From: Clostridiaceae bacterium
GTDB taxonomy: Bacteria > Bacillota > Clostridia > Lachnospirales > Lachnospiraceae
NCBI GenBank assembly: GCA_910575795.1
Contig: CAJTGE010000017.1
Span: forward strand, 1-64,000
Reading direction: 5' to 3'
DNA length: 64,000 nt
Under the pieces are notes generated by a model, which did not search any database, was not told the DNA's origin, and was given only the letters and a program-made list of their open reading frames with translations. Both the position numbers and the translations under genes were made by a program. Each line of letters begins with the position of its first letter. Position 1 is the first letter of the stretch. Below, in pieces: positions 7,130 through 16,184 of this stretch.

Positions 7130-7624
7130 ATGGAACAAGTAATCAGGGAGCAGCTTCTTCACATGTTGGAGAACAATAGTAAACTGACAGAACATGAAAT
7201 TGCAATTATGCTGGGGATTTCGGAAGAAGAAGTCCAAAGGGAAATAGCCGGTCTGGAAAAAGCGCATGTGATCTGTGGCTACCATACATTGATTGACTGG
7301 AACAAAGTCAATGATGATGATGTGACCGCTTTGGTAGAGCTGCGTGTTACGCCGCAGGGCGGCGAGGGCTATCAAAAGCTGGCAGAGAAAATCAATGCCT
7401 ATCCGCAGGTAGTGACGCTGTACTTAATGTCCGGGGCTTACGATTTTCTTGTCATGGTAAAGGGGAAAACACTGAAAGAAATATCCCTTTTCGTGTCGGG
7501 AAAGCTGGCCTCCATTGAGGAAGTCCAGAGTACCACTACCCATTTCACGCTGACAAAATATAAGGAGCTGGGCGTGAGCTTTGAGGCAAAGCAGGCGGAC
7601 GAAAGAATGGTGGTGACGCCATGA
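7130..7624 (+). CDS. Lrp/AsnC-family regulator
   Basis: The protein has 164 residues behind GCAAGGAGG. The N-terminal helix-turn-helix (LTEHEIAIMLGISEEEVQRE, about residues 21-40) is followed by a RAM/AsnC ligand domain (about 75-150; VTALVELRV, LYLMSGAYDFLVMVKGK). Members respond to amino acids and control their metabolism or export. The stop codon overlaps the start of the aminotransferase gene (ATGA), which ties it to that operon. Together with MocR, the cargo cluster has two different amino acid-sensing regulators. Confidence 0.88.
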   Translation: MEQVIREQLLHMLENNSKLTEHEIAIMLGISEEEVQREIAGLEKAHVICGYHTLIDWNKVNDDDVTALVELRVTPQGGEGYQKLAEKINAYPQVVTLYLMSGAYDFLVMVKGKTLKEISLFVSGKLASIEEVQSTTTHFTLTKYKELGVSFEAKQADERMVVTP

Positions 7625-8784
7625 GGGAAAAGCTGTCACAAAAAGTATTGAACCTAAAATCTTCCGGCATACGGGCCTTTTTTGATATGGCGAACGAAAT
7701 TCCCGACGTGATTTCCCTCGGCGTCGGGGAACCGGATTTTGATACCCCGTGGCATATCCGGGAGGCAGGCATACAGGCGTTGCAGTCCGGCAAAACCTTT
7801 TATACGTCCAATGCGGGGCTGCAAGAACTTCGGGCTGCAATCAGCAGCTACACCAAACGGAAAACCGGGCTTACTTACAATCCTGAAAACCAGATCATTG
7901 TCACGGTTGGCGGCAGCGAGGCCATTGACCTTGCGCTGCGGGCGCTGCTTAATGCAGGGGACGAAGTGATCTATCTGGAACCGGGCTTTGTTTCCTATTA
8001 CCCCTGTATTAAGCTGGCTGACGGCGTTCCCGTCCCAATCCGCTTGACAGAGGAAAACCGGTTCCGTCTGAAGCCGGAGCAGTTGGAGGCGGCGGTTACA
8101 CCCAAAAGCAAGGTGCTGATCCTGTCATACCCCAACAATCCGACCGGGGCCGTGATGGAAAAGGAGGATTTGGAAGCCCTGTTACCTGTCATTCAGAAAC
8201 ACGATTTGATTGTTATATCCGATGAAATATACGGGGAGCTTACCTATGGCGTGAAGCATTGTAGTATCGCCGGATTGCCCGGCATGGAACAACGAACCAT
8301 AATTATCAACGGTTTTTCCAAGAGCTTTGCCATGACCGGCTGGCGGCTGGGGTACGCGCTGGGAAACCATGAGATTATCGAACAGATGGTAAAAATCCAT
8401 CAGTTTGCGGTAATGTGTGCACCTACCATCAGCCAGTATGCGGCCATCGAAGCGATGGAACAGGGGGACGGGGATATAGAAGCCATGCGTGAATCCTACG
8501 ACCAGAGAAGAAAATTCCTCTACCATGAGCTGCAAAGGCTGGGCCTGCCCTGTTTTGAACCGCAGGGAGCATTTTATATGTTCCCCAATATCCGGGAGTT
8601 TGGTTTATCCAGCGGCGAATTTGCGTTGAAGCTGCTGAAAGAGGAAAAGGTGGCGGTTGTCCCCGGCGATTCCTTTGGTGAGTGTGGGGAGGGCTTTGTA
8701 CGGATTTCCTATGCGGCTTCCCTGCAAAACCTGAAAGAAGCCGTCAACCGGATTTTCCGGTTCCTGTCCCGGTACCGGACTTAG
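7621..8784 (+). CDS. Class I/II PLP aminotransferase (AspC/PatA-like)
   Basis: This 387-residue fold-type I aminotransferase is complete. Seen motifs: LGVGEPDFDTPWHIREAG at the N-terminus, SYPNNPTGAVM, VISDEIYGELTYG, and NGFSKSFAMTGWRLGY with the Schiff-base lysine, then FVRISYA with the substrate arginine. These enzymes transfer the amino group of aromatic, branched or acidic amino acids to 2-oxo acids. The overlap with the Lrp gene and 13-bp gap to the HisC-like gene indicate one operon. Substrate cannot be read from the sequence. Confidence 0.88.
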   Translation: MREKLSQKVLNLKSSGIRAFFDMANEIPDVISLGVGEPDFDTPWHIREAGIQALQSGKTFYTSNAGLQELRAAISSYTKRKTGLTYNPENQIIVTVGGSEAIDLALRALLNAGDEVIYLEPGFVSYYPCIKLADGVPVPIRLTEENRFRLKPEQLEAAVTPKSKVLILSYPNNPTGAVMEKEDLEALLPVIQKHDLIVISDEIYGELTYGVKHCSIAGLPGMEQRTIIINGFSKSFAMTGWRLGYALGNHEIIEQMVKIHQFAVMCAPTISQYAAIEAMEQGDGDIEAMRESYDQRRKFLYHELQRLGLPCFEPQGAFYMFPNIREFGLSSGEFALKLLKEEKVAVVPGDSFGECGEGFVRISYAASLQNLKEAVNRIFRFLSRYRT

Positions 8785-8797
8785 AAAGGGGCTGCTT

Positions 8798-9895
8798 ATG
8801 AAAACGTGGGAAAAGAATATCCGCCAAGTGCTTCCCTACATACCGGGCGAACAGCCCAAACAGGCGGACATCATCAAACTGAATACGAATGAGAATCCCT
8901 ACCCGCCCTCTCCCCGTGTGGCCGAAACACTGGAACAATTCCAGACAGGGGAACTCCGGCTATATCCCGACCCGGATTCTAATATTCTGGTGGAGGCCCT
9001 TGCGGATTTCTACCAGATTGACCGTAGCCGGATATTTGTAGGTGTCGGCTCTGACGATGTGCTGGCCGTATCATTTCTGACCTTTTTTAATTCCGGGAAA
9101 CCTGTGCTGTTCCCGGATATTACCTATTCCTTTTATGACGTGTGGGCGCGGCTGTTTCAGATACCGTTTGAGCAGATTCCCTTAGACGGTGAATTTCAGA
9201 TCAGGAAAAGTGATTATTTCCGGGAGAACGGAGGCGTAGTCTTTCCTAACCCCAACGCCCCCACAGGGATATTGATGGGCTTACCGGAGATAGAGGATAT
9301 TATCAGCCACAATCAGGACGTGGTGGTGATCGTGGACGAGGCTTATATTGATTTCGGCGGCATATCCGCGTTCCCACTGCTGGATAAATACGATAACCTG
9401 CTGATTATCCAGACCGTTTCAAAATCCCGCGCCCTTGCCGGCCTGCGTGTCGGCTATGCGTTTGGAAGCCCGCAGCTTATCAGCTACTTAAACGCTGTCA
9501 GGAACTCCTTTAACTCTTATACCATGAACCGCCTGACGCAAACACTGGGCGCGGCGGCAGTCCGGGACAGGGAATACTTTGAGCGAACAAACGCCCTGAT
9601 TATCGCAACCAGAGAGCGTATAAAGCGGGAATTGAAGCAGTTAGGCTTTTCCTTTCAGGATTCCAAAAGCAATTTTCTGTTCGTTACGCACCCGTCTGTA
9701 AAGGCCGGTGTGATTTACGAAAGCCTGCGGGCCGCTGGGATTTATGTGCGCCATTTTTCCAAGCCGGAGCGCATTTCCGATTACCTCCGTATTGCGGTGG
9801 GAACGGATCAGGAAATGGACTGTCTGCTGATAAAGCTAAAAGAGATATTACAACAACATGGTGACTTGCACGGAAACACAGGAGAATGTCAATGA
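8798..9895 (+). CDS. HisC-like aminotransferase
   Basis: The protein has 365 residues behind AAAGGGGCTGCTT. HisC-type signatures: IKLNTNENPYPPSP, LYPDPDS, FPNPNAPTGILMG, VIVDEAYIDF and TVSKSRALAGLRVGY carrying the PLP lysine. HisC enzymes act on histidinol phosphate, and many homologues accept aromatic amino acids. No other histidine gene is nearby, so an aromatic or unusual amino acid substrate is more likely here. It overlaps the next MATE gene by ATGA. Confidence 0.82.
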   Translation: MKTWEKNIRQVLPYIPGEQPKQADIIKLNTNENPYPPSPRVAETLEQFQTGELRLYPDPDSNILVEALADFYQIDRSRIFVGVGSDDVLAVSFLTFFNSGKPVLFPDITYSFYDVWARLFQIPFEQIPLDGEFQIRKSDYFRENGGVVFPNPNAPTGILMGLPEIEDIISHNQDVVVIVDEAYIDFGGISAFPLLDKYDNLLIIQTVSKSRALAGLRVGYAFGSPQLISYLNAVRNSFNSYTMNRLTQTLGAAAVRDREYFERTNALIIATRERIKRELKQLGFSFQDSKSNFLFVTHPSVKAGVIYESLRAAGIYVRHFSKPERISDYLRIAVGTDQEMDCLLIKLKEILQQHGDLHGNTGECQ

Positions 9896-11229
9896 AAGAT
9901 TTAACACAGGGAAGCGAGCTGAAAACGATCTTTTACTTTTCCCTGCCGATTCTGGTAGGAAACTTATTTCAGCAGCTTTATAACGTGGCCGACAGCGTGA
10001 TTGTCGGAAACTTTTTGGGGAAAGAAAGCCTTGCGGCGGTGGGATTCAGCTATCAGATCAATTTCCTGCTGATTGCGCTGTCCACGGGGATTTCTCTGGG
10101 CGCAAGCGTCCTGACCTCCCGTTACTTTGGAGCCAGAGATATGCGGCAGGTGAAAAAGGTGGTTGATACCGGCTTTCTGTTTTCAGCGGTTCTTTCCCTT
10201 GTCATAGCGGCAGCCGGTGCCTGCTTTTCCTATCAGATTTTAGTGCTGTTCCGGGTGCCTGAAAATCTGCTGACGATAGCAGATACTTACTTGAAGATTA
10301 TATTTATCGGTGTGATCCCCACATTCGCATACAATTTCCTGACGAATATCCTTAGAGGCGTCGGGGATTCCAAGACACCGACTTATATTCTGATTGCGGC
10401 AACGCTTATCAATATCGTGCTGGATATTTTCTTCATTACCGCCCTGAAATGGGGTGTGGCCGGGGCTGCGGTTGCGACCGTGACCGCGCAGGCTTTTTCA
10501 TTCATTACCTGTATGCTTTACATGCGGCGGCGTTACCCCGACCTGTTTATCCGACTTTGGGATTTACAGCTTGACCGCCACGAGTTGAAGAAAAGTCTGG
10601 TGATCGGAACGCCCGCCATGCTGCAACAGGTATTTGTAAGCGTTGGTTTTATGTCCATACAGTTTCTAATCAATGGCTTTGGAACCGATTGTATGGCTGC
10701 GTATGCTGCGGCCTCCAAGGTGGATTCCTTTGCGGAAATGCCCGCCCTGAATTTGGGGCAGGCCATGACGAACTTTACCGCGCAGAACTACGGGGCCGGG
10801 AAAATTGACCGGGTAATCAGGGGCGGCAAATCGGCGCTGGCTATGGGGGTGGGTATCTCAATCCTCATATCCATTGTCATATGCCTGTTCCCGTCCCTCT
10901 TTATTTCCCTGTTCAACCGTGATCCCGGCGTTGTCCAGATCGGGAACGGCTACCTGCGGACGGTATCGGTATTCTATCTGATTTTTGCAGCTATGCAGAT
11001 TTTGAACGGTCTGCTGCTGGGATATGGGAAAGCACTGGTTCCCATGATTGCGTCAATCGGTTCCCTCTGTCTTTTACAGGTTCCCACGGCAATCCTGCTG
11101 TCTGGAACCGAATTGGCTTATCGCGGTATCTGGATTGCCGCACCCGTGGGCTGGCTGGGTGGTCTGCTGATCCGCTTCCTGTATTTCCGGCATATTGCAA
11201 GGAAACAGGCAGCTCTAAAGGAGGCATAA
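9892..11229 (+). CDS. MATE-family efflux transporter
   Basis: The protein has 445 residues from the ATG at 9892, which overlaps the HisC-like stop and sits 7 nt after GGAG. It has twelve predicted membrane helices in two MatE repeats (LPILVGNLFQQLYNVADSVI and GTPAMLQQVFVSVGFMSIQF). Members export cationic or amphipathic compounds using Na+ or H+ gradients. The operon position suggests export of a product made by the two aminotransferases, or amino acid-analogue resistance. Part of this gene was duplicated and survives as a fragment at 13167-13284. Confidence 0.88.
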   Translation: MKDLTQGSELKTIFYFSLPILVGNLFQQLYNVADSVIVGNFLGKESLAAVGFSYQINFLLIALSTGISLGASVLTSRYFGARDMRQVKKVVDTGFLFSAVLSLVIAAAGACFSYQILVLFRVPENLLTIADTYLKIIFIGVIPTFAYNFLTNILRGVGDSKTPTYILIAATLINIVLDIFFITALKWGVAGAAVATVTAQAFSFITCMLYMRRRYPDLFIRLWDLQLDRHELKKSLVIGTPAMLQQVFVSVGFMSIQFLINGFGTDCMAAYAAASKVDSFAEMPALNLGQAMTNFTAQNYGAGKIDRVIRGGKSALAMGVGISILISIVICLFPSLFISLFNRDPGVVQIGNGYLRTVSVFYLIFAAMQILNGLLLGYGKALVPMIASIGSLCLLQVPTAILLSGTELAYRGIWIAAPVGWLGGLLIRFLYFRHIARKQAALKEA

Positions 11230-11254
11230 ATTTTACACACAAGGAGGTTCCAAG

Positions 11255-11809
11255 ATGGAAAAGAAAATCACACTGAAACAAATTGCTATGGTTGGCGTTA
11301 TGGCTGCGGCGGTCTATGTGGCTTCCGCGTTTCTGCAAATACCAATCCCCACGGCCATAGACAACACCCGCCTGCACATGGGAAATGTTATGTGCCTGCT
11401 TTCCGGCCTGCTCTTAGGGCCGGTACAGGGTGGGCTTGCGGCGGGGATCGGCTCCATGTTCTTTGACCTGACGAATCCGGCCTACATCACGTCCGCGCCG
11501 TTCACCTTTGTTTTTAAGTTTCTTATGGCGTGGATTTGCGGCATGTTCGCATTTCACAAAAATTCCGGGATAAGCTCACACAAGCGGTATATTATCGGTT
11601 CGGCATTGGGCGCATTTGCCTATGTGCTTCTTTATCTTTCAAAGAGCTACATCGAACACCGCTTCGTTTTGGGCCTGCCGTTGGAGGTCGTTATGATTAC
11701 CCTGTCACAGAAAGCCGTTGTGTCCAGCGTCAACGCCGTTGTATCTATTATCGTGGCTGTTCCGCTGGGGATCGCCCTGCGGCCTGCCGTAAGAAGATAT
11801 TTGCAGTAA
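11255..11809 (+). CDS. ECF transporter S component
   Basis: The protein has 184 residues behind AAGGAGG, with about six membrane helices. The pattern LPIPTAIDNTR-like IPIPTAIDNTRLHMGNVMCL and LLGPVQGGLAAGIGSMFFDL is typical of substrate-binding S components of energy-coupling factor vitamin transporters. No EcfA or EcfT gene is in the window, so it would use a shared chromosomal module (group II ECF). The ligand cannot be told; pyridoxal-related or pantothenate-like vitamins are possible, given its PLP-enzyme neighbours. It sits between two MATE genes, and a decayed copy lies at 13289-13448. Confidence 0.8.
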   Translation: MEKKITLKQIAMVGVMAAAVYVASAFLQIPIPTAIDNTRLHMGNVMCLLSGLLLGPVQGGLAAGIGSMFFDLTNPAYITSAPFTFVFKFLMAWICGMFAFHKNSGISSHKRYIIGSALGAFAYVLLYLSKSYIEHRFVLGLPLEVVMITLSQKAVVSSVNAVVSIIVAVPLGIALRPAVRRYLQ

Positions 11810-11813
11810 GCCT

Positions 11814-13139
11814 ATGGAACTGGATATGACTTCGGGGAAGCCCCTGAACACATTGTTAAAATTCTCCCTGCCGCTGCTGGCGGGGAGCGTGATACAAAAC
11901 CTTTATAACATCTTCGACACGGCCATTGTGGGGCATGTGCTGGGTAAATATGCGCTGGCGGCTGTGGGTAACTCCTATGTGCCGACGCTTATCATCAACA
12001 GCATTGTTTTAGGGATTGCTTCCGGCATATCTATCCTTGTGGCGCAGCTATACGGCTCCAAGGATAAAGGACAGATTTGTAAATGTTATGGTTCCGTGCA
12101 GACGTTGATAGTAGCCGTGGGCTTCGGGCTGGCTGTGCTGTTCTTTGCTCTTGCCGGGTGGATTTTTAAGGCTATGCAGATACCGGAGGAAATCACAAGC
12201 CCTGCGGCCCTTTATCTTCGGATTGTAGCGGCTGGGATTCCGTTTTTGGCAATCTACAACTTTTATTCTGCGCTGATTAAGGCAAAAGGGGATTCCCGAA
12301 CACCGATTAGGTGTATCTGCCTGTCCTGTGTCCTCAATATTCTGTTGGACTACTTATTTGTGGCCTGTTTTGGCTGGGGGATTGCCGGGGCTGCGTCCGC
12401 CACGGTTCTTTCACAAGCTCTGGCGGCTGTATTGGTTGGCCTGCACTTATACCGGCAGGAACACCCGGTAATAAGGACAGCCCCAAGTGCCGGGCTGATT
12501 GTCCCGATCTTGCAGCTTAGTATCACGGGGATTGTCCAGAACGGGGCTTCCGCCATCAGCATGTTTTTCATACAGGGCATTATCAATACCTTTGGTGTAA
12601 ATGAAATATCGGCCTATACATCGGCCTATAAAATTGAAAGTATCTTAACAATCCCCGCCGTCAATTTAGGCGTGGCGTTAAGTGTCTATATCGGACAGAA
12701 TGTAGGGGCCGGGGAATATGACCGCACCCGACAGGGCCTAAAAGACAGCTTCAAGATCGCGGCGGTGTTTACCACACTTGCTATGGCAATCCTGTGGTTT
12801 GCTTCGCCGCTGCTCATGGTTCTGGTGGTGGGAAAGGAAATGGCAGTCATACCGATAGGGGTTCAATATCTGCGTATTATTTCCGTGACGTTCCCCCTGT
12901 GCGTAAGCCTCTATCTGTTGACAAACTTCCTGCGTGGAGCCGGTGAGATTGCCTATCCACTGTTCAATACGCTGCTGGAACTCTGTTTCCGCACGTTCTC
13001 GGCTTTTGTGCTGGCGCATTACTTTGGTTTTGTCGGTGTTCTGCTGTGCAGGCCGTTGAGCTTTGTTGTGAGTACCATTAGCCTATCCTGTCGGCTATTG
13101 TCCGGCAAGTGGAAAGATAAGATAAATCATTCTGTGTAA
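11814..13139 (+). CDS. MATE-family efflux transporter (second)
   Basis: The protein has 441 residues; the ATG follows the ECF-S stop by 4 nt without a strong ribosome-binding site, suggesting translational coupling. It has twelve membrane helices with MatE repeats (LPLLAGSVIQNLYNIFDTAI; ISMFFIQGIINTFGVNEISA). It is clearly diverged from the MATE at 9892, so this is not a recent tandem copy. The two may form a functional pair or export different products. Confidence 0.86.
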   Translation: MELDMTSGKPLNTLLKFSLPLLAGSVIQNLYNIFDTAIVGHVLGKYALAAVGNSYVPTLIINSIVLGIASGISILVAQLYGSKDKGQICKCYGSVQTLIVAVGFGLAVLFFALAGWIFKAMQIPEEITSPAALYLRIVAAGIPFLAIYNFYSALIKAKGDSRTPIRCICLSCVLNILLDYLFVACFGWGIAGAASATVLSQALAAVLVGLHLYRQEHPVIRTAPSAGLIVPILQLSITGIVQNGASAISMFFIQGIINTFGVNEISAYTSAYKIESILTIPAVNLGVALSVYIGQNVGAGEYDRTRQGLKDSFKIAAVFTTLAMAILWFASPLLMVLVVGKEMAVIPIGVQYLRIISVTFPLCVSLYLLTNFLRGAGEIAYPLFNTLLELCFRTFSAFVLAHYFGFVGVLLCRPLSFVVSTISLSCRLLSGKWKDKINHSV

Positions 13140-13166
13140 TAGCTGCCGCATGATGACAGATAAAAA

Positions 13167-13448
13167 TTCTAATCAATGGTTTTGGAACCGACTGTATGGC
13201 TGCGTATGCTGCTGCCTCCAAGGTGGATTCCTTTGCGGAAATGCCCGCTCTGAATTTGGGGCAGGCCATGACGAACTTTACCGCAATTTTTTGCTATGGT
13301 TGGCGTTATGGCTGCGGCAGTCTATGTGGCTTCCGCGTTTCTGCAAATACCAATCCCTACGGTCATAGATAACATGCGCCTACATATGGGAAATGTGATA
13401 TGCTTGCTTTCCGGCCTGCTCTTAGGGCCGGTACAGGGCGTGCTTGTA
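13167..13448 (+). pseudogene. Fused relics of a second MATE and ECF-S copy
   Basis: 13167-13284 is nearly identical to 10664-10781 of the MATE gene, including the stretch CCTCCAAGGTGGATTCCTTT. About 5 nt later, 13289-13448 is nearly identical to 11281-11440 of the ECF-S gene. The roughly 500 bp that separate these segments in the intact genes are missing. Neither piece has a start or an intact frame. The few substitutions are mostly synonymous with respect to the parents, so this derives from a diverged sister cassette that functioned before deletion. It marks a recombination junction directly before the AT-rich Crp/SDR cargo. Confidence 0.85.
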
Positions 13449-13480
13449 GGAGAGTAGTATCCATAAACAGGAGGTATATA

Positions 13481-14065
13481 ATGGTTATTAGTCCAAGTGA
13501 ATATATTAAAAAATGCCTAAAAATTGATTTTGATAACAGCGTTGAAAATATTATTGATACAGGTGCCTCAATTATAATATTTGAAAAAGGTACTATGCCG
13601 ATTGAAATGGGCGAAATGATAAATTGTTTCTATTTTATTATCTACGGACTTGTCAGAGGCTATTATATTGATGATGATGGAAATGAGGTTACAAAATGTT
13701 TTGTTTATGAAAATGGTTTTTTTGGTTCGGAATGTTATCGTACCAAAGACACTTCGACTTTTTTTGTGGATTGTTTGGAAGAATGTAAATGTATTAAACT
13801 TCCCTATTTTCTAATACAGAAAATCATGTCAATAGATCAACGCGTAAATCAACTCATTCATAGTATGTACTTAAACGAAATCGGAAAGTTGGAGGATAGA
13901 ACAAGAAAACTTTTACTGCTTACTGCCGAAGAGCGCTATATATTTTTTTGCAGGGAATATCCAAACTTGCAGAGGCGGTTACAGCTAAAATATATAGCGT
14001 CCTATATTGGTATTAAGGCTGCTTCTATGAGCAGAATTAGAAAAAAGTTGAAAAACCAGATATGA
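13481..14065 (+). CDS. Crp/Fnr-family regulator
   Basis: The protein has 194 residues from the ATG at 13481, chosen for the ACAGGAGGTATATA leader; a longer frame upstream runs through the pseudogene. A cyclic nucleotide-binding beta roll (about residues 15-110; MINCFYFIIYGLVRGYYIDD, FFGSECYRTKDTSTFF) precedes a C-terminal winged helix ending IGIKAASMSRIRKKLKNQI. It resembles the Crp-like activators of Bacteroides/Firmicutes mobile cargo. The gene is far more AT-rich than its neighbours, a sign of separate acquisition with the SDR that follows. Confidence 0.85.
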   Translation: MVISPSEYIKKCLKIDFDNSVENIIDTGASIIIFEKGTMPIEMGEMINCFYFIIYGLVRGYYIDDDGNEVTKCFVYENGFFGSECYRTKDTSTFFVDCLEECKCIKLPYFLIQKIMSIDQRVNQLIHSMYLNEIGKLEDRTRKLLLLTAEERYIFFCREYPNLQRRLQLKYIASYIGIKAASMSRIRKKLKNQI

Positions 14066-14132
14066 ATTAACATAGGTGAATTACAGCCGCTTTTTGGAGA
14101 AGTATAATCATTCTCAAAAGGAGGTGTTCAGC

Positions 14133-14882
14133 TTGAAATTTGCATTAATCACCGGCGCAACAAGTGGTATCGGATTTGAACTGGCAAAATTGTTTGCACA
14201 GAATGGTTATGGGCTTGTTTTAGTATCTTCTAACCAAAACCATTTAGATAATGTAAAAAATTCTTTAGAAACCAGCTATTCCATTCCAATTTATATCTTT
14301 GAACAAGACTTGACCAAAATCGATGCAGCGGAACAATTATATCACCAGATAAGAAAGGAAAAAATTTCTATTGCTGTATTGATTAACAATGCAGGATTTG
14401 GTTTAGTGGGAGCAACAGACGAAATTGATCTTCGACAAGATGAACAGATGATAACTGTAAATGTAACGAACCTTGTTTTGTTGTGCAAGTTATTTCTACC
14501 GGATATGTATAAACAAAGGACAGGTAAAATCCTTAATGTTGCTTCAACAGGTGCCTTTCAGCCCGGCCCATATACTTCAACATACTTTGCAAGCAAAGCA
14601 TTTGTTTTGAACTATACAAGGGCTATCCGATATGAAGCAAAATCCAAGGGTGTTGTAATTTCCACTTTATGCCCCGGAGCTACCAAAACGAATTTCTTTA
14701 ATAGAGAGGGGACTATTACTCCGCACACTGCTATGTCAGCGGAAAAAGTTGCTCAAATTGCTTTTCGCGGCCTACAAAAGAATAAAGAAATTATCATTCC
14801 GGGACTAAAAAACCGATTACTTCAACTTTTTCCGGTGAAAGTAAAAATGATTAGTGTTGCAAAAATGAAACAAAATAAATAA
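14133..14882 (+). CDS. Short-chain dehydrogenase/reductase
   Basis: The start is TTG at 14133, with AAAAGGAGGTG 8 nt upstream; the product has about 249 residues. The Rossmann fingerprint TGATSGIGFELAKLFAQNGY sits at the N-terminus. NNAGFG at about residue 89 and the catalytic Ser/Tyr/Lys set (VASTGAFQPGPYTSTYFASK, S..Y..K) are present. It is an NAD(P)H-dependent oxidoreductase of the DltE/YqjQ type with unknown substrate. The product follows the Crp-like regulator by 67 bp and shares its AT-rich composition, so regulation by it is likely. Confidence 0.88.
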   Translation: MKFALITGATSGIGFELAKLFAQNGYGLVLVSSNQNHLDNVKNSLETSYSIPIYIFEQDLTKIDAAEQLYHQIRKEKISIAVLINNAGFGLVGATDEIDLRQDEQMITVNVTNLVLLCKLFLPDMYKQRTGKILNVASTGAFQPGPYTSTYFASKAFVLNYTRAIRYEAKSKGVVISTLCPGATKTNFFNREGTITPHTAMSAEKVAQIAFRGLQKNKEIIIPGLKNRLLQLFPVKVKMISVAKMKQNK

Positions 14883-14956
14883 ACGACTGCCGCACGACGG
14901 CAAGAGAAAAAAAGCCGTCGTATAGCAGCCACTTCCCTGTGCTTTTTATCATATAC

Positions 14957-14990
14957 GGCGGCTTTGAGAAATCGGAGCCGTCATTTTTTT
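14957..14990 (+). terminator. Terminator after the cargo
   Basis: GGCGGCT at 14957-14963 pairs with AGCCGTC at 14976-14982 (one wobble), followed by ATTTTTTT. It corresponds in position and sequence to the module A terminator at 1683-1722. Confidence 0.7.
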
Positions 14991-15128
14991 CTGTCTGCGC
15001 TTTTCGATTCATAGCAGGCAATAGTAGGCGGCTTATGAGAGGACGCCGCCATGCTTATTTATCTTCGCCCTAATTCACTCAATAACCACTTAAAAAAAGC
15101 CTTACCCCGCCACGGGATAAGCTCGCAT

Positions 15129-15152
15129 ATGAGTATGAACTATATCGTGTAA
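15129..15152 (+). CDS. Putative 7-residue leader peptide
   Basis: The ATG at 15129 opens MSMNYIV followed by TAA. GGGATAA at 15114-15120 is a possible ribosome-binding site. It is the positional equivalent of the MNMKYTST peptide in module A, with TTAAAAAAAGCC conserved upstream of both. The evidence is comparative only. Confidence 0.4.
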   Translation: MSMNYIV

Positions 15153-15178
15153 TTTCATATCGTTTCGCTTCTTTCTTC

Positions 15179-15212
15179 GCCCGGCTGGTCTGCCACCAGC
15201 CGGGCGTTTTTT
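15179..15212 (+). terminator. Attenuator terminator ahead of the Orf7-like gene
   Basis: GCCCGGCTGGT (15179-15189) pairs perfectly with ACCAGCCGGGC (15195-15205), then G and six T. It lies between the leader peptide and the sigma gene at 15364, as in module A. Confidence 0.85.
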
Positions 15213-15363
15213 GTCGTTTTCTGCGGTCTGCTTCACCGCTTAATAAATATTTTGAGAAATTTTCAAATAGGAGGCGATTAGCGGGCAGGCGGCGGAAAAC
15301 CGTTCGCTTTGTTGGCGGAAAGGGAGAGAACCACCTATACCCCCATAGAAAGGGGGTGAGAAG

Positions 15364-15795
15364 ATGGAAGCTATCCCCCGTGACTATGGCGAACGGTGCC
15401 AGTTTGACCGCTACTGTAAGCTGGTGCTGTACCATGAGGCCCTTGACTACCTGCGGGAAATGCAGCGCCGCCGCGACCGTGAAACGTCGTTCGACGCTCT
15501 ACCGCAGGCAGAAATGGACAAGCTCTGCACGGAAGATCATTACCCCAGTGACAGCTATATTTTTAGCTCTCATGGGTACGACTTATTGATCGACAATGAG
15601 CTTGTGGCCGACGCATTTTCCAGTCTGTCCAAAGACGCGCAAAGTATCTTGATCCTGCGCTGCGTTCTGGATATGACCGATCAGGAAATAGCCGACCTTA
15701 TGGGAATGAGCCGCAGCGCCGTCCAACGGCGCAGGGCGAAAACGCTGAAAGAGCTTCGGACAAAACTATTGGCAATCATGCCGGAGGGAGGTTGA
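15364..15795 (+). CDS. Sigma-70-like regulator, Tn916 Orf7-like
   Basis: The protein has 143 residues behind GAAAGGGGGTGAGAAG. A C-terminal sigma region 4 helix-turn-helix (SSLSKDAQSILILRCVLDMT, DQEIADLMGMSRSAVQRRRA) occupies about residues 85-135. In Tn916 the equivalent Orf7 activates xis/int and conjugation genes. The gene follows the attenuator and slightly overlaps the Orf8-like start region, giving an operon. Confidence 0.85.
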   Translation: MEAIPRDYGERCQFDRYCKLVLYHEALDYLREMQRRRDRETSFDALPQAEMDKLCTEDHYPSDSYIFSSHGYDLLIDNELVADAFSSLSKDAQSILILRCVLDMTDQEIADLMGMSRSAVQRRRAKTLKELRTKLLAIMPEGG

Positions 15796-15800
15796 ACCGT

Positions 15801-16037
15801 ATGAAGCAGCCCAATTACAAAGGCAGGGAGCTTTTGCCTTATTCGGTGATTGAAGCGGCCCGCGCTGGGGAAGCTGACGCCGTGGATCGCGTGCTGCGGT
15901 ACTACGATGGCTACATAAACAAACTGTGTACCCGCAAGCTCTACGACGAATACGGCCAGCCTCATGTCCGCGTGGACGAGTTTATGAAACACCGTCTGCA
16001 AATTAAGCTCATTCATTCCATCGTCATCACTACCTGA
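15801..16037 (+). CDS. Helix-turn-helix protein, Tn916 Orf8-like
   Basis: The protein has 78 residues from the ATG at 15801 (GGGAGG about 9 nt upstream; a TTG at 15792 is possible). The sequence YSVIEAARAGEADAVDRVLR then YYDGYINKLCTRKLYDEYGQ matches the HTH_16-like domain of conjugative-transposon Orf8 proteins. The end (LIHSIVITT) is short but complete. It acts with Orf7 in element regulation, by analogy with Tn916. Confidence 0.8.
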   Translation: MKQPNYKGRELLPYSVIEAARAGEADAVDRVLRYYDGYINKLCTRKLYDEYGQPHVRVDEFMKHRLQIKLIHSIVITT

Positions 16038-16184
16038 TGACACGGCCCCCGGCCAGAGGAAACGGCCTTACCCTTTCCACGTTTCCCTGATCCCCGGAGG
16101 CCGCAGGGCTGCACTTTGATAAAGAAAGCGACGCAAGACAACGGCGGCGCAGCATAGGGCAAACGGACACATTCCGTCTGTACC

